Below are positions 1-6,525 of a DNA stretch of 64,000 bases, one piece after another; within the stretch, counting starts at the first letter, position 1, and each line of letters starts with the position of its first letter. This DNA is from Betaproteobacteria bacterium HGW-Betaproteobacteria-3. GTDB taxonomy: Bacteria; Pseudomonadota; Gammaproteobacteria; Burkholderiales; Burkholderiaceae_C. The notes below the pieces were generated by a model, which did no database searches, was not told where the DNA came from, and saw only the letters and a program-made list of their open reading frames with translations. Where the stretch lies: positions 1-64,000 of the forward strand of contig PHCI01000018.1 of assembly GCA_002842205.1 (NCBI GenBank). Reading direction: 5' to 3'. The translations under genes and the position numbers were made by a program.

Positions 1-2
1 TC

Positions 3-1007
3 GCCGCGCCGACCCTCTTCACCCGCCAGATACCGCCACCAACGCCGGCCCCCGCAACTTCGCGCGTGGTGGCGAGCCCGCCTGTGCCTCGCCCCGTGCC
101 CCCCACGGTGCCGGTCGCCCGTGCGCCAGACCGCCGCCCACCGCAGGCTGGCGCCAAGGCCACCGCCGCGCGCGCGGCGGTCGACTGGCCCTCTGGCGCA
201 TTTTATGAACAAAATGTGGCACAAGCCCCCGTCGAACATGAACACTTTGCTTCAAACAAGATAGCAAAAGACATCGGCATCGATCCCCCTCAGGGCCGTG
301 AAGTGCCCTTGCCGTCGGTGCAAGCTGCCGCGCCCGAGGCCTCGTCCCCGGTCGGGGCGCCCGATGTGCCGGTGCAGTTGCCCGCGCCGATGCGGCTCCA
401 ATACGACGTGACCGGCTCGGCCCGCGGCCTGCGCTACAGCGCCGACGCCGAACTGCTGTTCCGCCACGACGCCAGCCAATACGAAGCCCGGCTGGCGTTG
501 CGCAGTGTGCTGGGCACGCGCGTGCAAACCAGCGCCGGGCGCATCGGCCCGGCGGGTCTGGCGCCCACGCGGTTTTCCAGCCAATGGCGGGGCGAACAGG
601 CCGCCCATTTCGACCCGGTGCGAGGCCGCATCACCTTCAGCGCCAACACCCCGGACGCGCCCTTGCTGGCGGGCGCGCAGGACCGGCTCAGCGTGCTGAT
701 CCAGCTGGGCGCGCAACTGGCGGCGGCGCCCGCGCGCTATCCCGAAGGCAGCCCGTTCGAAGTGCAAACCGCTGGCCCGCGCGACGCGGAAGTCTGGACG
801 TTCACGCTGGACGCCACCGAAACCCTGACCCTGCCCGCCGGGCCTTTCGAGACCGTGAAACTGAGCCGCGCCCCGCGCCGCGAATACGACCAGCGCGTCG
901 AAGCCTGGTTGGCACCGTCGCTGGGCCACCTGCCCGTTCGCATCCGCGTCACCCAGGCCAACGGGGACTTTGTGGACCAGCAGCTGCGCGCCAGTGTTGC
1001 GCCCTAA
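3..1007 (+). CDS. DUF3108 domain protein (5' truncated by window edge)
   Basis: The frame is open to the left edge, so the true start may lie upstream; the first ATG inside the window is at 66. The N-terminal third is rich in Pro and Ala and looks like a periplasmic linker. From about base 360 the sequence (MRLQYDVTGSARGLRYSADA, ending in the pattern of PVRIRVTQANGDFVDQQL) matches the DUF3108 family. These are small beta-rich envelope proteins of unknown function in betaproteobacteria. The segment 201-270, coding for roughly YEQNVAQAPVEHEHFASNKI, is far more AT-rich than its surroundings and is a copy of a dispersed repeat listed separately. It keeps the frame open and lies in the linker before the domain. 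The family call is fairly firm; the biological role is unknown. Confidence 0.75.
   Translation, partial: AAPTLFTRQIPPPTPAPATSRVVASPPVPRPVPPTVPVARAPDRRPPQAGAKATAARAAVDWPSGAFYEQNVAQAPVEHEHFASNKIAKDIGIDPPQGREVPLPSVQAAAPEASSPVGAPDVPVQLPAPMRLQYDVTGSARGLRYSADAELLFRHDASQYEARLALRSVLGTRVQTSAGRIGPAGLAPTRFSSQWRGEQAAHFDPVRGRITFSANTPDAPLLAGAQDRLSVLIQLGAQLAAAPARYPEGSPFEVQTAGPRDAEVWTFTLDATETLTLPAGPFETVKLSRAPRREYDQRVEAWLAPSLGHLPVRIRVTQANGDFVDQQLRASVAP
201..270 (+). repeat. AT-rich intragenic dispersed repeat, copy 1
   Basis: This is an AT-rich island in a GC-rich gene. It contains the core AGCCCCCGTC also present at 57438-57447 and a GATAGCAAAA-type end. It resembles five other islands in the window (2983, 32826, 55494, 56435, 57424). 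The repeat lies inside the DUF3108 gene without breaking the frame and codes for a charged linker. Confidence 0.5.
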
Positions 1008-1068
1008 CGCCATGGCACAGAAAAATGAAACCCAAAGTGCCAAAAAAGTCGGGGAATCCCTGGCATTC

Positions 1069-1096
1069 TTGAACTTGGCGCCATCGTTGCTATCTG
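1069..1096 (+). promoter_or_regulatory. Possible sigma70 promoter for the DUF3567 gene
   Basis: TTGAAC at 1069-1074 and TATCTG at 1091-1096 are separated by 16 bases and lie 43 bases before the ATG at 1139. Only the hexamers and spacing support this call. Confidence 0.3.
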
Positions 1097-1138
1097 AGAA
1101 GGACTACAACCAGACATTCGTTGCAAAAGGCGCTCAAC

Positions 1139-1420
1139 ATGCACATGCTTTATGACTCCGAGTCGTTCGCCGTGGTGCGGATGCAGGCCAACGCCGTGGC
1201 CGAGGGCGACGCCGCACCCGTCACGCCCATGCTCGAGCGCAACGGCTTCGAAATCGTGGACAAACGCTCCGGCAAAGAGGTCTACCTCGACGGCTCCTGG
1301 GCCGAGTTCTTCCAGCAGCAGATCACCGCCTGGCAGCACACCACGCCCACCCAGGAAGAAGTCGAAGACACGCTGGGCCAGTACGCCGAACTGGCCCAGA
1401 ACCCGGTGCTGATGCACTGA
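1139..1420 (+). CDS. DUF3567 family protein
   Basis: A 93-residue acidic protein beginning MHMLYDSESFAVVRMQ, the typical opening of the DUF3567 family of Burkholderiales. Family members are short single-domain proteins with no established function. The start at 1139 is chosen because AAAAGG lies at 1125-1130 at good spacing and the family starts here; a longer reading from 1121 would add six residues without support. The protein has no signal peptide or membrane segment. It stands alone between a DUF3108 gene and a convergent AbrB-type gene. Confidence 0.8.
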   Translation: MHMLYDSESFAVVRMQANAVAEGDAAPVTPMLERNGFEIVDKRSGKEVYLDGSWAEFFQQQITAWQHTTPTQEEVEDTLGQYAELAQNPVLMH

Positions 1421-1438
1421 TGCCGCTGCGACCGTCTC

Positions 1439-2521
1439 CTACGGTTTGGCCTTCCCCTTCCCCTTCCAGTGGTACAGCGGCTCCACCAGCAGCAGCACCG
1501 CCACCAGCCGGCACACCTGAAACGCCGTCACCACCGGCACGCCGAGCTGCAGCACCTTGGCGGTGATCGCCATTTCGGCAATCCCTCCGGGTGAGGTGCC
1601 GAGAATCAGGGTGGCCGCGTGAATCCCGGTGGCCCAGGCCAGCAGCGCGGCAAAACCCGCGCACAGCACCAGCATCACCGCGGTGCCCAGCGCCACCGAC
1701 GCCAGCCAGCGCGGTGCCGTGTGCACGAACCCGGCCGTGAAGCGCACCCCCAGGCTCACGCCAATGACCAGTTGCGCCGCGTTGGACAGCCATTGGGGCA
1801 GGGCCGACAGCGTGACGCTGGCCATGGTCAGCGCCATGGCCACCCCCAAAGCCCCCATGAACCACGGGTTGGCGCGCCCCAACCACCGCATGCCCCAGGC
1901 GCCGGCGCCGGTCAGCAGCGCCAGCAGGGCAAACCCGGCCAGATGCACCTCGCGCGGGCCGGGCGGCGTGAGGTCGATGCCGGTCTGCCCGCCAAACTGC
2001 ATGCCAAAGGGGATCACCAGCGTCACGATCAGCAGCCGCAGGCTGTGGGCGGCGGCCACCAGGTCGGTGCGCGCGCCTTCGCGCTCGGCCAGCAAGGTCA
2101 TTTCGGACGCGCCGCCGATGCCTCCCGCGAAATACGTGGTGGCGCGCACGGCACCGGCTGACACGCCAGGCAGGTGCGATGCATGCACGCGCTGCAACCA
2201 CAACCCGAACAGCACCCCCAGGGCCAGCGCCCAGGCAATGGCCAATGCGATGGCCCACCACAGGCCCGCCACCAGCGCCGTCACCTGGGGCGTGAAATAC
2301 AGCCCGAGCGCGGTACCGATGGTCCATTGCCCGAGGTTGCGCAATGGCCCGGCACTCTGCGTGGGCGCGCCCAGCATCGAAGCCACGGCCGTGGCGAGCA
2401 GCGGGCCGATCATCCATGGCAGAGGCGTTTTGAGCCAGACACAAAATTCAGCGGCCACCAGGGCCAGCCCCAGTGTCAGGGCAACGCGCAGCGCCGCGCG
2501 CAGGGAGAAATTCAGGAGCAT
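1439..2521 (-). CDS. AbrB-type integral membrane protein
   Basis: A 360-residue protein made of repeated hydrophobic segments with two similar halves. Each half carries a PWMIGPLLAT- or PWFMGALGVA-type motif and a glycine-rich stretch (GGIGGASEMT in the first half, GTSPGGIAEM in the second). This duplicated arrangement is that of the AbrB/Tcs-like membrane family, often mislabelled 'ammonia monooxygenase' and distinct from the DNA-binding AbrB of Bacillus. The family is thought to act in transport or regulation at the inner membrane, and its substrate is unknown. It is divergent from the ChaN-like gene, with only 35 bases between the two starts. Confidence 0.75.
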   Translation of the reverse strand: MLLNFSLRAALRVALTLGLALVAAEFCVWLKTPLPWMIGPLLATAVASMLGAPTQSAGPLRNLGQWTIGTALGLYFTPQVTALVAGLWWAIALAIAWALALGVLFGLWLQRVHASHLPGVSAGAVRATTYFAGGIGGASEMTLLAEREGARTDLVAAAHSLRLLIVTLVIPFGMQFGGQTGIDLTPPGPREVHLAGFALLALLTGAGAWGMRWLGRANPWFMGALGVAMALTMASVTLSALPQWLSNAAQLVIGVSLGVRFTAGFVHTAPRWLASVALGTAVMLVLCAGFAALLAWATGIHAATLILGTSPGGIAEMAITAKVLQLGVPVVTAFQVCRLVAVLLLVEPLYHWKGKGKAKP

Positions 2522-2556
2522 GGGTCAGGATTTGTCAGTGCGCTTAGTATCGCCGG

Positions 2557-3378
2557 ATGGACCGTCGCACTGCCGTCGCCTTTTGGCTCATCCCCCTCGG
2601 GCTGCTCGCCGCCTGTGCCCACGTGGCCCCCACCGTGCCCCCCACGCCGCCCGAAGCCATGGCCCGGATCGCTGCGCTGTTGCCAGCCGACGCCCTGTTG
2701 ATCGGCGAGCAGCACGACGCACCCGAACACCAGCGCGTCCATCAGGACGTCGTGGTCTGGCTGGCCGGACGTGACACGCTGGCCGCCGTCGCGCTGGAGA
2801 TGGCCGACGCCGGCACCAGCACGGCGGGCCTGCCCCGCGACGCCACCGAGGTGCAAGTGCAAGCCGCCCTGCACTGGGCCACGCCCGCCTGGCCCTGGGC
2901 GCCTTACGCACCCGCCGTGATGGCTGCCGTGCGCGCCGGGGTGCCGGTGCTGGGGGCCAATCTGCCCCGCAGCGAGATGCGGAACGCTATGCAAAACATA
3001 GCTATTGAAGACCATCTGACGGGGGATAACCTGCGAAAACAACAAGAAAACATTCGCCACGGGCATTGCGGGCAATTGCCCGAAAGCCAGATCGCCCCCA
3101 TGACCCGCATCCAGCTGGCACGCGACCAACGCATGGCGCAAACGGTGGTGCGGGCGCGCCAGCCGGGTAAAACCGTGGTGCTGCTGGCAGGCGGCGGCCA
3201 TGTGCGGCGCGATCTCGGCGTGCCGGTGTTCCTGCCGCCAACGCTGGTGGCGCGCGTGGTGGCGCTGCAGGCCGGTGCGCAAGGCCACGACCCCATCGGT
3301 GCAGGTGCCGACCTTTCGCTGCAAACCGCCGCCGTGCCGCCCAAGGACTATTGCGCGTCGCTGCGCAAGGCCGGGTGA
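2557..3378 (+). CDS. ChaN-like haem-binding lipoprotein
   Basis: A 273-residue protein with a lipoprotein signal peptide (lipobox LLAAC, Cys20). The motif LLIGEQHDAPEHQ follows and a conserved block TVVLLAGGGHVRRDLGVP lies near the C-terminus. Both match the ChaN/DUF399 family of haem-binding lipoproteins implicated in iron uptake in Campylobacter. No clear ribosome site precedes the ATG at 2557, so the transcript could be short-leadered. Residues around 143-165 (AMQNIAIEDHLTGDN and what follows) are encoded by an AT-rich island that is one copy of the dispersed repeat. It sits in a loop and keeps the frame. Confidence 0.75.
   Translation: MDRRTAVAFWLIPLGLLAACAHVAPTVPPTPPEAMARIAALLPADALLIGEQHDAPEHQRVHQDVVVWLAGRDTLAAVALEMADAGTSTAGLPRDATEVQVQAALHWATPAWPWAPYAPAVMAAVRAGVPVLGANLPRSEMRNAMQNIAIEDHLTGDNLRKQQENIRHGHCGQLPESQIAPMTRIQLARDQRMAQTVVRARQPGKTVVLLAGGGHVRRDLGVPVFLPPTLVARVVALQAGAQGHDPIGAGADLSLQTAAVPPKDYCASLRKAG
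2983..3052 (-). repeat. AT-rich intragenic dispersed repeat, copy 2
   Basis: On the minus strand it reads CCCCCGTCAGATGG followed by TAGCTATGTTTTGCATAGCG. This parallels the copy at 57424, which has CCCCCGTCAAATGG followed by CTATTTTTGATATAGCG. It lies inside the ChaN-like gene and preserves the frame. Confidence 0.6.
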
Positions 3379-3413
3379 CGCAACGCCTTCACCGGGCCCG
3401 CCGGGCGGTGCTC

Positions 3414-3517
3414 ATACGGTTTTGCATTCAAGCGTAGAACAAGGCGGGAGCCGCAGACCCTGCTGTAGCACGGCAAGGCGAACCAACGCGGTGATACGTT
3501 TGAAGGCGAAACCGTAT
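3414..3517. repeat. MITE-like element with 23-bp terminal inverted repeats
   Basis: A 104-base element bounded by imperfect inverted repeats. The left arm starts ATACGGTTTTGCATTCAAGC and the reverse complement of the right arm starts ATACGGTTTCGCCTTCAAAC; they agree at 20 of 23 positions. There is no coding capacity and no obvious target-site duplication. The last base touches the stop codon (3517-3519) of the hemerythrin gene, so the element abuts that gene's 3' end. It could be a small non-autonomous transposable element or a REP-type folding element. Confidence 0.6.
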
Positions 3518-4104
3518 CAACCCCTGACGCCGCGTCGGCGCATCATGTCGGCGCTCATGGCCTGGAGCGCCGCGTCGGTCAGCATGGCCTTTGCAACCGG
3601 GTAGGCGGTTTCGTCTTCATGCACCAGGTGCTGTTGGTACAGGTCGGCAAAGCGGTCCAGCGCCGCGGTTGGCCCGGCCTGCAACGGCTGCCAGGCCGAC
3701 GGCTCGCATTCGGCCACCGCGTTCAGCGTCTGCCGCGCTTCGGTCCACGCCAGCGCCATCTGCCGGTGGTCGTGCTGCAAACGCAGCACCAGCGCGCGCA
3801 CCGCCGGGTCGCCCCCGGCCAGCAAGGGGGGAAAGACGTGCAGCTCCTCGTCTTCATGGTGCAGCGGCGCGGCCAGGTCAAAGTAGCGCATCACGTCGCG
3901 AGCGGCCTGGCGGGCCGCGTCATCACAGCCCGTGTCGCGCAAGTGCTGCTGCAGCCGTGCGAGCAGGCCCAGCATGCGCGTGACGCGCTCGTGGCACGCC
4001 GCCAGCATCTCGAAGGGTTGCTCCAGGCCGACGGCCGGTGCGCGCACGCCGGGCAGCTCGATGCCACGGGTCACGGCGGGCGGTCTCACGCGATCGGCGG
4101 TCAT
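3517..4104 (-). CDS. Hemerythrin HHE domain protein
   Basis: A 195-residue helical protein with the iron-ligand pattern of hemerythrin HHE domains: an early helix with H in AACHERVTRML, then LHHEDEELHVFPPL, LQHDHRQMALAW and HLVHEDETAYP. Such proteins bind a di-iron centre and serve in oxygen or nitric oxide sensing, storage or repair of Fe-S centres. It is the last gene of the nitrate-respiration block. The start at 4104 follows the preceding gene's stop by one base, which argues for translational coupling and against the longer open frame upstream. A protective role during denitrification stress is inferred from context. Confidence 0.8.
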   Translation of the reverse strand: MTADRVRPPAVTRGIELPGVRAPAVGLEQPFEMLAACHERVTRMLGLLARLQQHLRDTGCDDAARQAARDVMRYFDLAAPLHHEDEELHVFPPLLAGGDPAVRALVLRLQHDHRQMALAWTEARQTLNAVAECEPSAWQPLQAGPTAALDRFADLYQQHLVHEDETAYPVAKAMLTDAALQAMSADMMRRRGVRG

Positions 4105-4105
4105 G

Positions 4106-4510
4106 TCAACCGAACCGCAACGGCACCCCGTCGCGGTCGAACGGGATGAACGCTTCATGCGCGCCGCGCTGGATCGCCTCCACCATGCGTTGCAGGGGCG
4201 CTTCGGCATCGGCGCTGCTGGGGGCCTGCCCCGCGTTGCCGACCAGCGCGGCCACGAAGACCATGCGCCAGTCCTGCCCCAGCAGGCTCGACTCGGCCAC
4301 CAGCGCGCTGAAGCTCTGCAACTCGGTCAGGGCCTTGTCCACACACATCAGCGGCACGATGGCGCCGCCCTCACCGGCCTCGAACCCCGCACGTTGCGCC
4401 GGGGTGGCGTCGTCGGGCAGCTCGATACCCGAGAACACGAACAGCAGCCGCTGCGGTTCGGGTTGGGCGCGGGCCGCCTGCAACAGATCCTGGAAACTTG
4501 AGATATGCAT
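4106..4510 (-). CDS. Conserved small protein, commonly labelled 'ribonucleotide reductase subunit alpha'
   Basis: A 134-residue protein starting MHISSFQDLLQAARAQPEPQ. I recognise it as a conserved Burkholderiales protein that databases often name ribonucleotide reductase subunit alpha. It has none of the cysteines or domains of a reductase, so that name should not be taken literally. The sequence is soluble, with a repeated FVF/FVAAL strand pattern and no signal peptide. AAAGG lies upstream of the chosen ATG at 4510. It sits 10 bases after the nitroreductase stop and is coupled to the hemerythrin gene. Its recurrent link to anaerobic genes is interesting but its function is unknown. Confidence 0.65.
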   Translation of the reverse strand: MHISSFQDLLQAARAQPEPQRLLFVFSGIELPDDATPAQRAGFEAGEGGAIVPLMCVDKALTELQSFSALVAESSLLGQDWRMVFVAALVGNAGQAPSSADAEAPLQRMVEAIQRGAHEAFIPFDRDGVPLRFG

Positions 4511-4520
4511 GAACGGCCTT

Positions 4521-5186
4521 TCACGGCGAAGCGTCTGCATCGGGCAGACGGGACACAAAATCGGACGGGGCCGGTCGCAGGCGCGCCGGTTTGCGGGTGA
4601 GCACGCTGCCCACGCTGATGAAGCACAGCGCCACTTCGGCCGCGTTCAGCCCGAACAGCGCGCGCAGCCCCGCGGAGCGGAGCGCCTTGCCGCTGGTCAG
4701 CGCCGAGCCAAACCCGAGCGCCGTCGCCATGAGCAGCAGGTTCTGGATGGCACAGCCCGCCGACACCGTGCGCTCATGCAGGTCGATGGCCGGGTCACCA
4801 CACTGCGCGTCCACCACCGCCAGCAGCAGCAGCGGCGCACGATGGGCTTTTTCGCGCGCCTGCTCCACCTGCGTGGCGGTGGCGGCCGGATCGCGCTCCA
4901 GCAGCGCGGCACCAAACACTTCGGCCAGCCGCGTGCGCGCCGACTGCGGCACCACGACAAAACGCCAGGGCAACAGCCGCCCGTGGTCGGGGGCGCTGGC
5001 GGCGGCCTGGAGCAACAGGGCCAGCTGCCCGTCGTCCGGTCCGGGTGCCACCAGGTGTTTGGGCAGGATGGTCTGGCGTGACTGCATCAGCGTCACCGCC
5101 AGCGTGACCAGTTCGTCACCCGCCGGGGGTGCGTCAGCCGCGGCCAGACCGTCCGACCGGGTTTGATCTGTCGAACAGATTTTCAC
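4521..5186 (-). CDS. Nitroreductase family flavoprotein
   Basis: A protein of about 221 residues with the nitroreductase pattern: MQSRQTILPK near the N-terminus, AAASAPDHGRLLPWRFVVV for FMN contact, a central AGCAIQNLLLMATALGFGS helix, and a C-terminal FISVGSV strand. This layout is closest to the short YdjA-like group. Such enzymes use FMN and NAD(P)H to reduce nitro compounds or quinones in the cytoplasm. I chose the GTG at 5186 because AGGAG lies at suitable distance. An ATG at 5237 would overlap the nnrS gene by 35 bases, and an internal ATG near 5030 would give a length closer to YdjA. Confidence 0.7.
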   Translation of the reverse strand: MKICSTDQTRSDGLAAADAPPAGDELVTLAVTLMQSRQTILPKHLVAPGPDDGQLALLLQAAASAPDHGRLLPWRFVVVPQSARTRLAEVFGAALLERDPAATATQVEQAREKAHRAPLLLLAVVDAQCGDPAIDLHERTVSAGCAIQNLLLMATALGFGSALTSGKALRSAGLRALFGLNAAEVALCFISVGSVLTRKPARLRPAPSDFVSRLPDADASP

Positions 5187-5202
5187 GGCCAGCCGCTCCT
5201 GC

Positions 5203-6525
5203 TTATCCCGGTCGGCCGTCGGCACGCAGGCGTCCATACCACCCCCCCAGACGCACGGCCCATGTGGTCATGAGCCCACCCCACAGCAAGGCCGTCAACA
5301 ACAGCAACGCACCGGCATACGACGGCAGCGCCGCGGCGGCGATGCGCAGCACCACGGCCCCCTGCAGCAGCCAGAACAGCGACCAGGCGATGCCGTCGGC
5401 CACCAGGGCACGCCCGCTGTGGCCGCACGACACGCGCGTGACCATGGCGAGCATCAGCGACGCCAGACATCCCATGGTGAGTGCATGCAGCGAACCCAGC
5501 GCCAGCACCGGGGCACCGCGCCACAGGCCCAGCCATTGCGCCGCACCGCCCAGCGTGAAAGCCAGACCGAGCCAGACAAAGCCAATGTGCAACATGGCCA
5601 GCAGGCGATTGCGCAGGCTTTGTACCAGCCCCCAGGTCCAGGCGAGCCACAGCAAAACCATGCCCGCGGCCAGCTCGAAAATGCCGCGCACGAGCGCCCA
5701 CACGTTCGCAGCAGAACCCTGGAGCGGACCGCCCAGCTCAACCCAGACCGCCAGCACCTCCATGGCCGCAGCACCCAGCATCAGCCACAGCACCCAGAAC
5801 GGCCGCCAGGCCGTGATGAACGGCAGGGCGCTCGAGGTGAAGAACGGGATCATGCGGTGCGCCACCGAAACGTACACCACGACCACAAAGCCCCACAGCC
5901 CCGTGAGCACCGACGCACGCGCCACGGCCGGCGCGTCCCACAGCAGACCGCCCACCAGTCCGGCCAGACTCAGGCAGCCCACGAGGCACGCCATGCCGAT
6001 GGTCAGCGCGTGCAGCCGGTCTTCTGCCTCGCTGAGTCGGATGAGCCGCCAGAACCGCCACGTCACCCACGACAACCCCGCCCACGCCATCAGCACCCCG
6101 GCCACGGCCAATGGCGCCGCCAGATGCCCGCCCGCCACCCACACCAGCCACCCGGTGGCCTGCAGCAGCAGCGGCACCTGGAGCTGGTGCGCCTCCAGCG
6201 CCTGCACCCCCAGCCACTTGGGCCCGGCCGTGAAAAGGAAGCCCGAGAAAAACAGCGGAATGAACCCGAACGTCATGACCGCCGCGTGCACCAGCGAGGG
6301 CGACACGGCATAGGGCAACACCAGCAGGGCGTTCATCCGGCTGAACTGCACCAGGGCCCACCAGCCGCCCGCACTTGCCAGCACCACCATGGCCAGAAAG
6401 AAGCCCAGGCGGTGCGGTGCCAGCAACAGGTGGCGAACGCGCCAGTGCCGGTCGGGTCCGCTGGGGGGGGTCACCGAAGCTTGACCCGCCCCGCCAGGCC
6501 GCGGGATCGCCCGCCGTTCGTTCAT
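5203..6525 (-). CDS. nnrS: NnrS family haem/copper membrane protein
   Basis: A 440-residue polytopic inner-membrane protein with about twelve hydrophobic segments. Conserved features are FGFIPLFFSGFLFTAGPKWL, the VSVAHRMIPFFTSS segment, and HALTMGCLASLMLAMVTRVS near the C-terminus. These are hallmarks of NnrS, a haem- and copper-containing protein found with denitrification and nitric-oxide stress genes. Its start codon at 6525 overlaps the stop of the ribonucleotide reductase gene (ATGA), so translation is coupled. Its presence in a nitrate reductase block fits relief of nitrosative stress arising from nitrite. Confidence 0.85.
   Translation of the reverse strand: MNERRAIPRPGGAGQASVTPPSGPDRHWRVRHLLLAPHRLGFFLAMVVLASAGGWWALVQFSRMNALLVLPYAVSPSLVHAAVMTFGFIPLFFSGFLFTAGPKWLGVQALEAHQLQVPLLLQATGWLVWVAGGHLAAPLAVAGVLMAWAGLSWVTWRFWRLIRLSEAEDRLHALTIGMACLVGCLSLAGLVGGLLWDAPAVARASVLTGLWGFVVVVYVSVAHRMIPFFTSSALPFITAWRPFWVLWLMLGAAAMEVLAVWVELGGPLQGSAANVWALVRGIFELAAGMVLLWLAWTWGLVQSLRNRLLAMLHIGFVWLGLAFTLGGAAQWLGLWRGAPVLALGSLHALTMGCLASLMLAMVTRVSCGHSGRALVADGIAWSLFWLLQGAVVLRIAAAALPSYAGALLLLTALLWGGLMTTWAVRLGGWYGRLRADGRPG

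Noticed and set aside
5161-5185. Possible FNR site TTTGATCTGTCGAACAG near the nitroreductase start
   Set aside because: The second half-site does not match ATCAA; only the site at 22784 is convincing.
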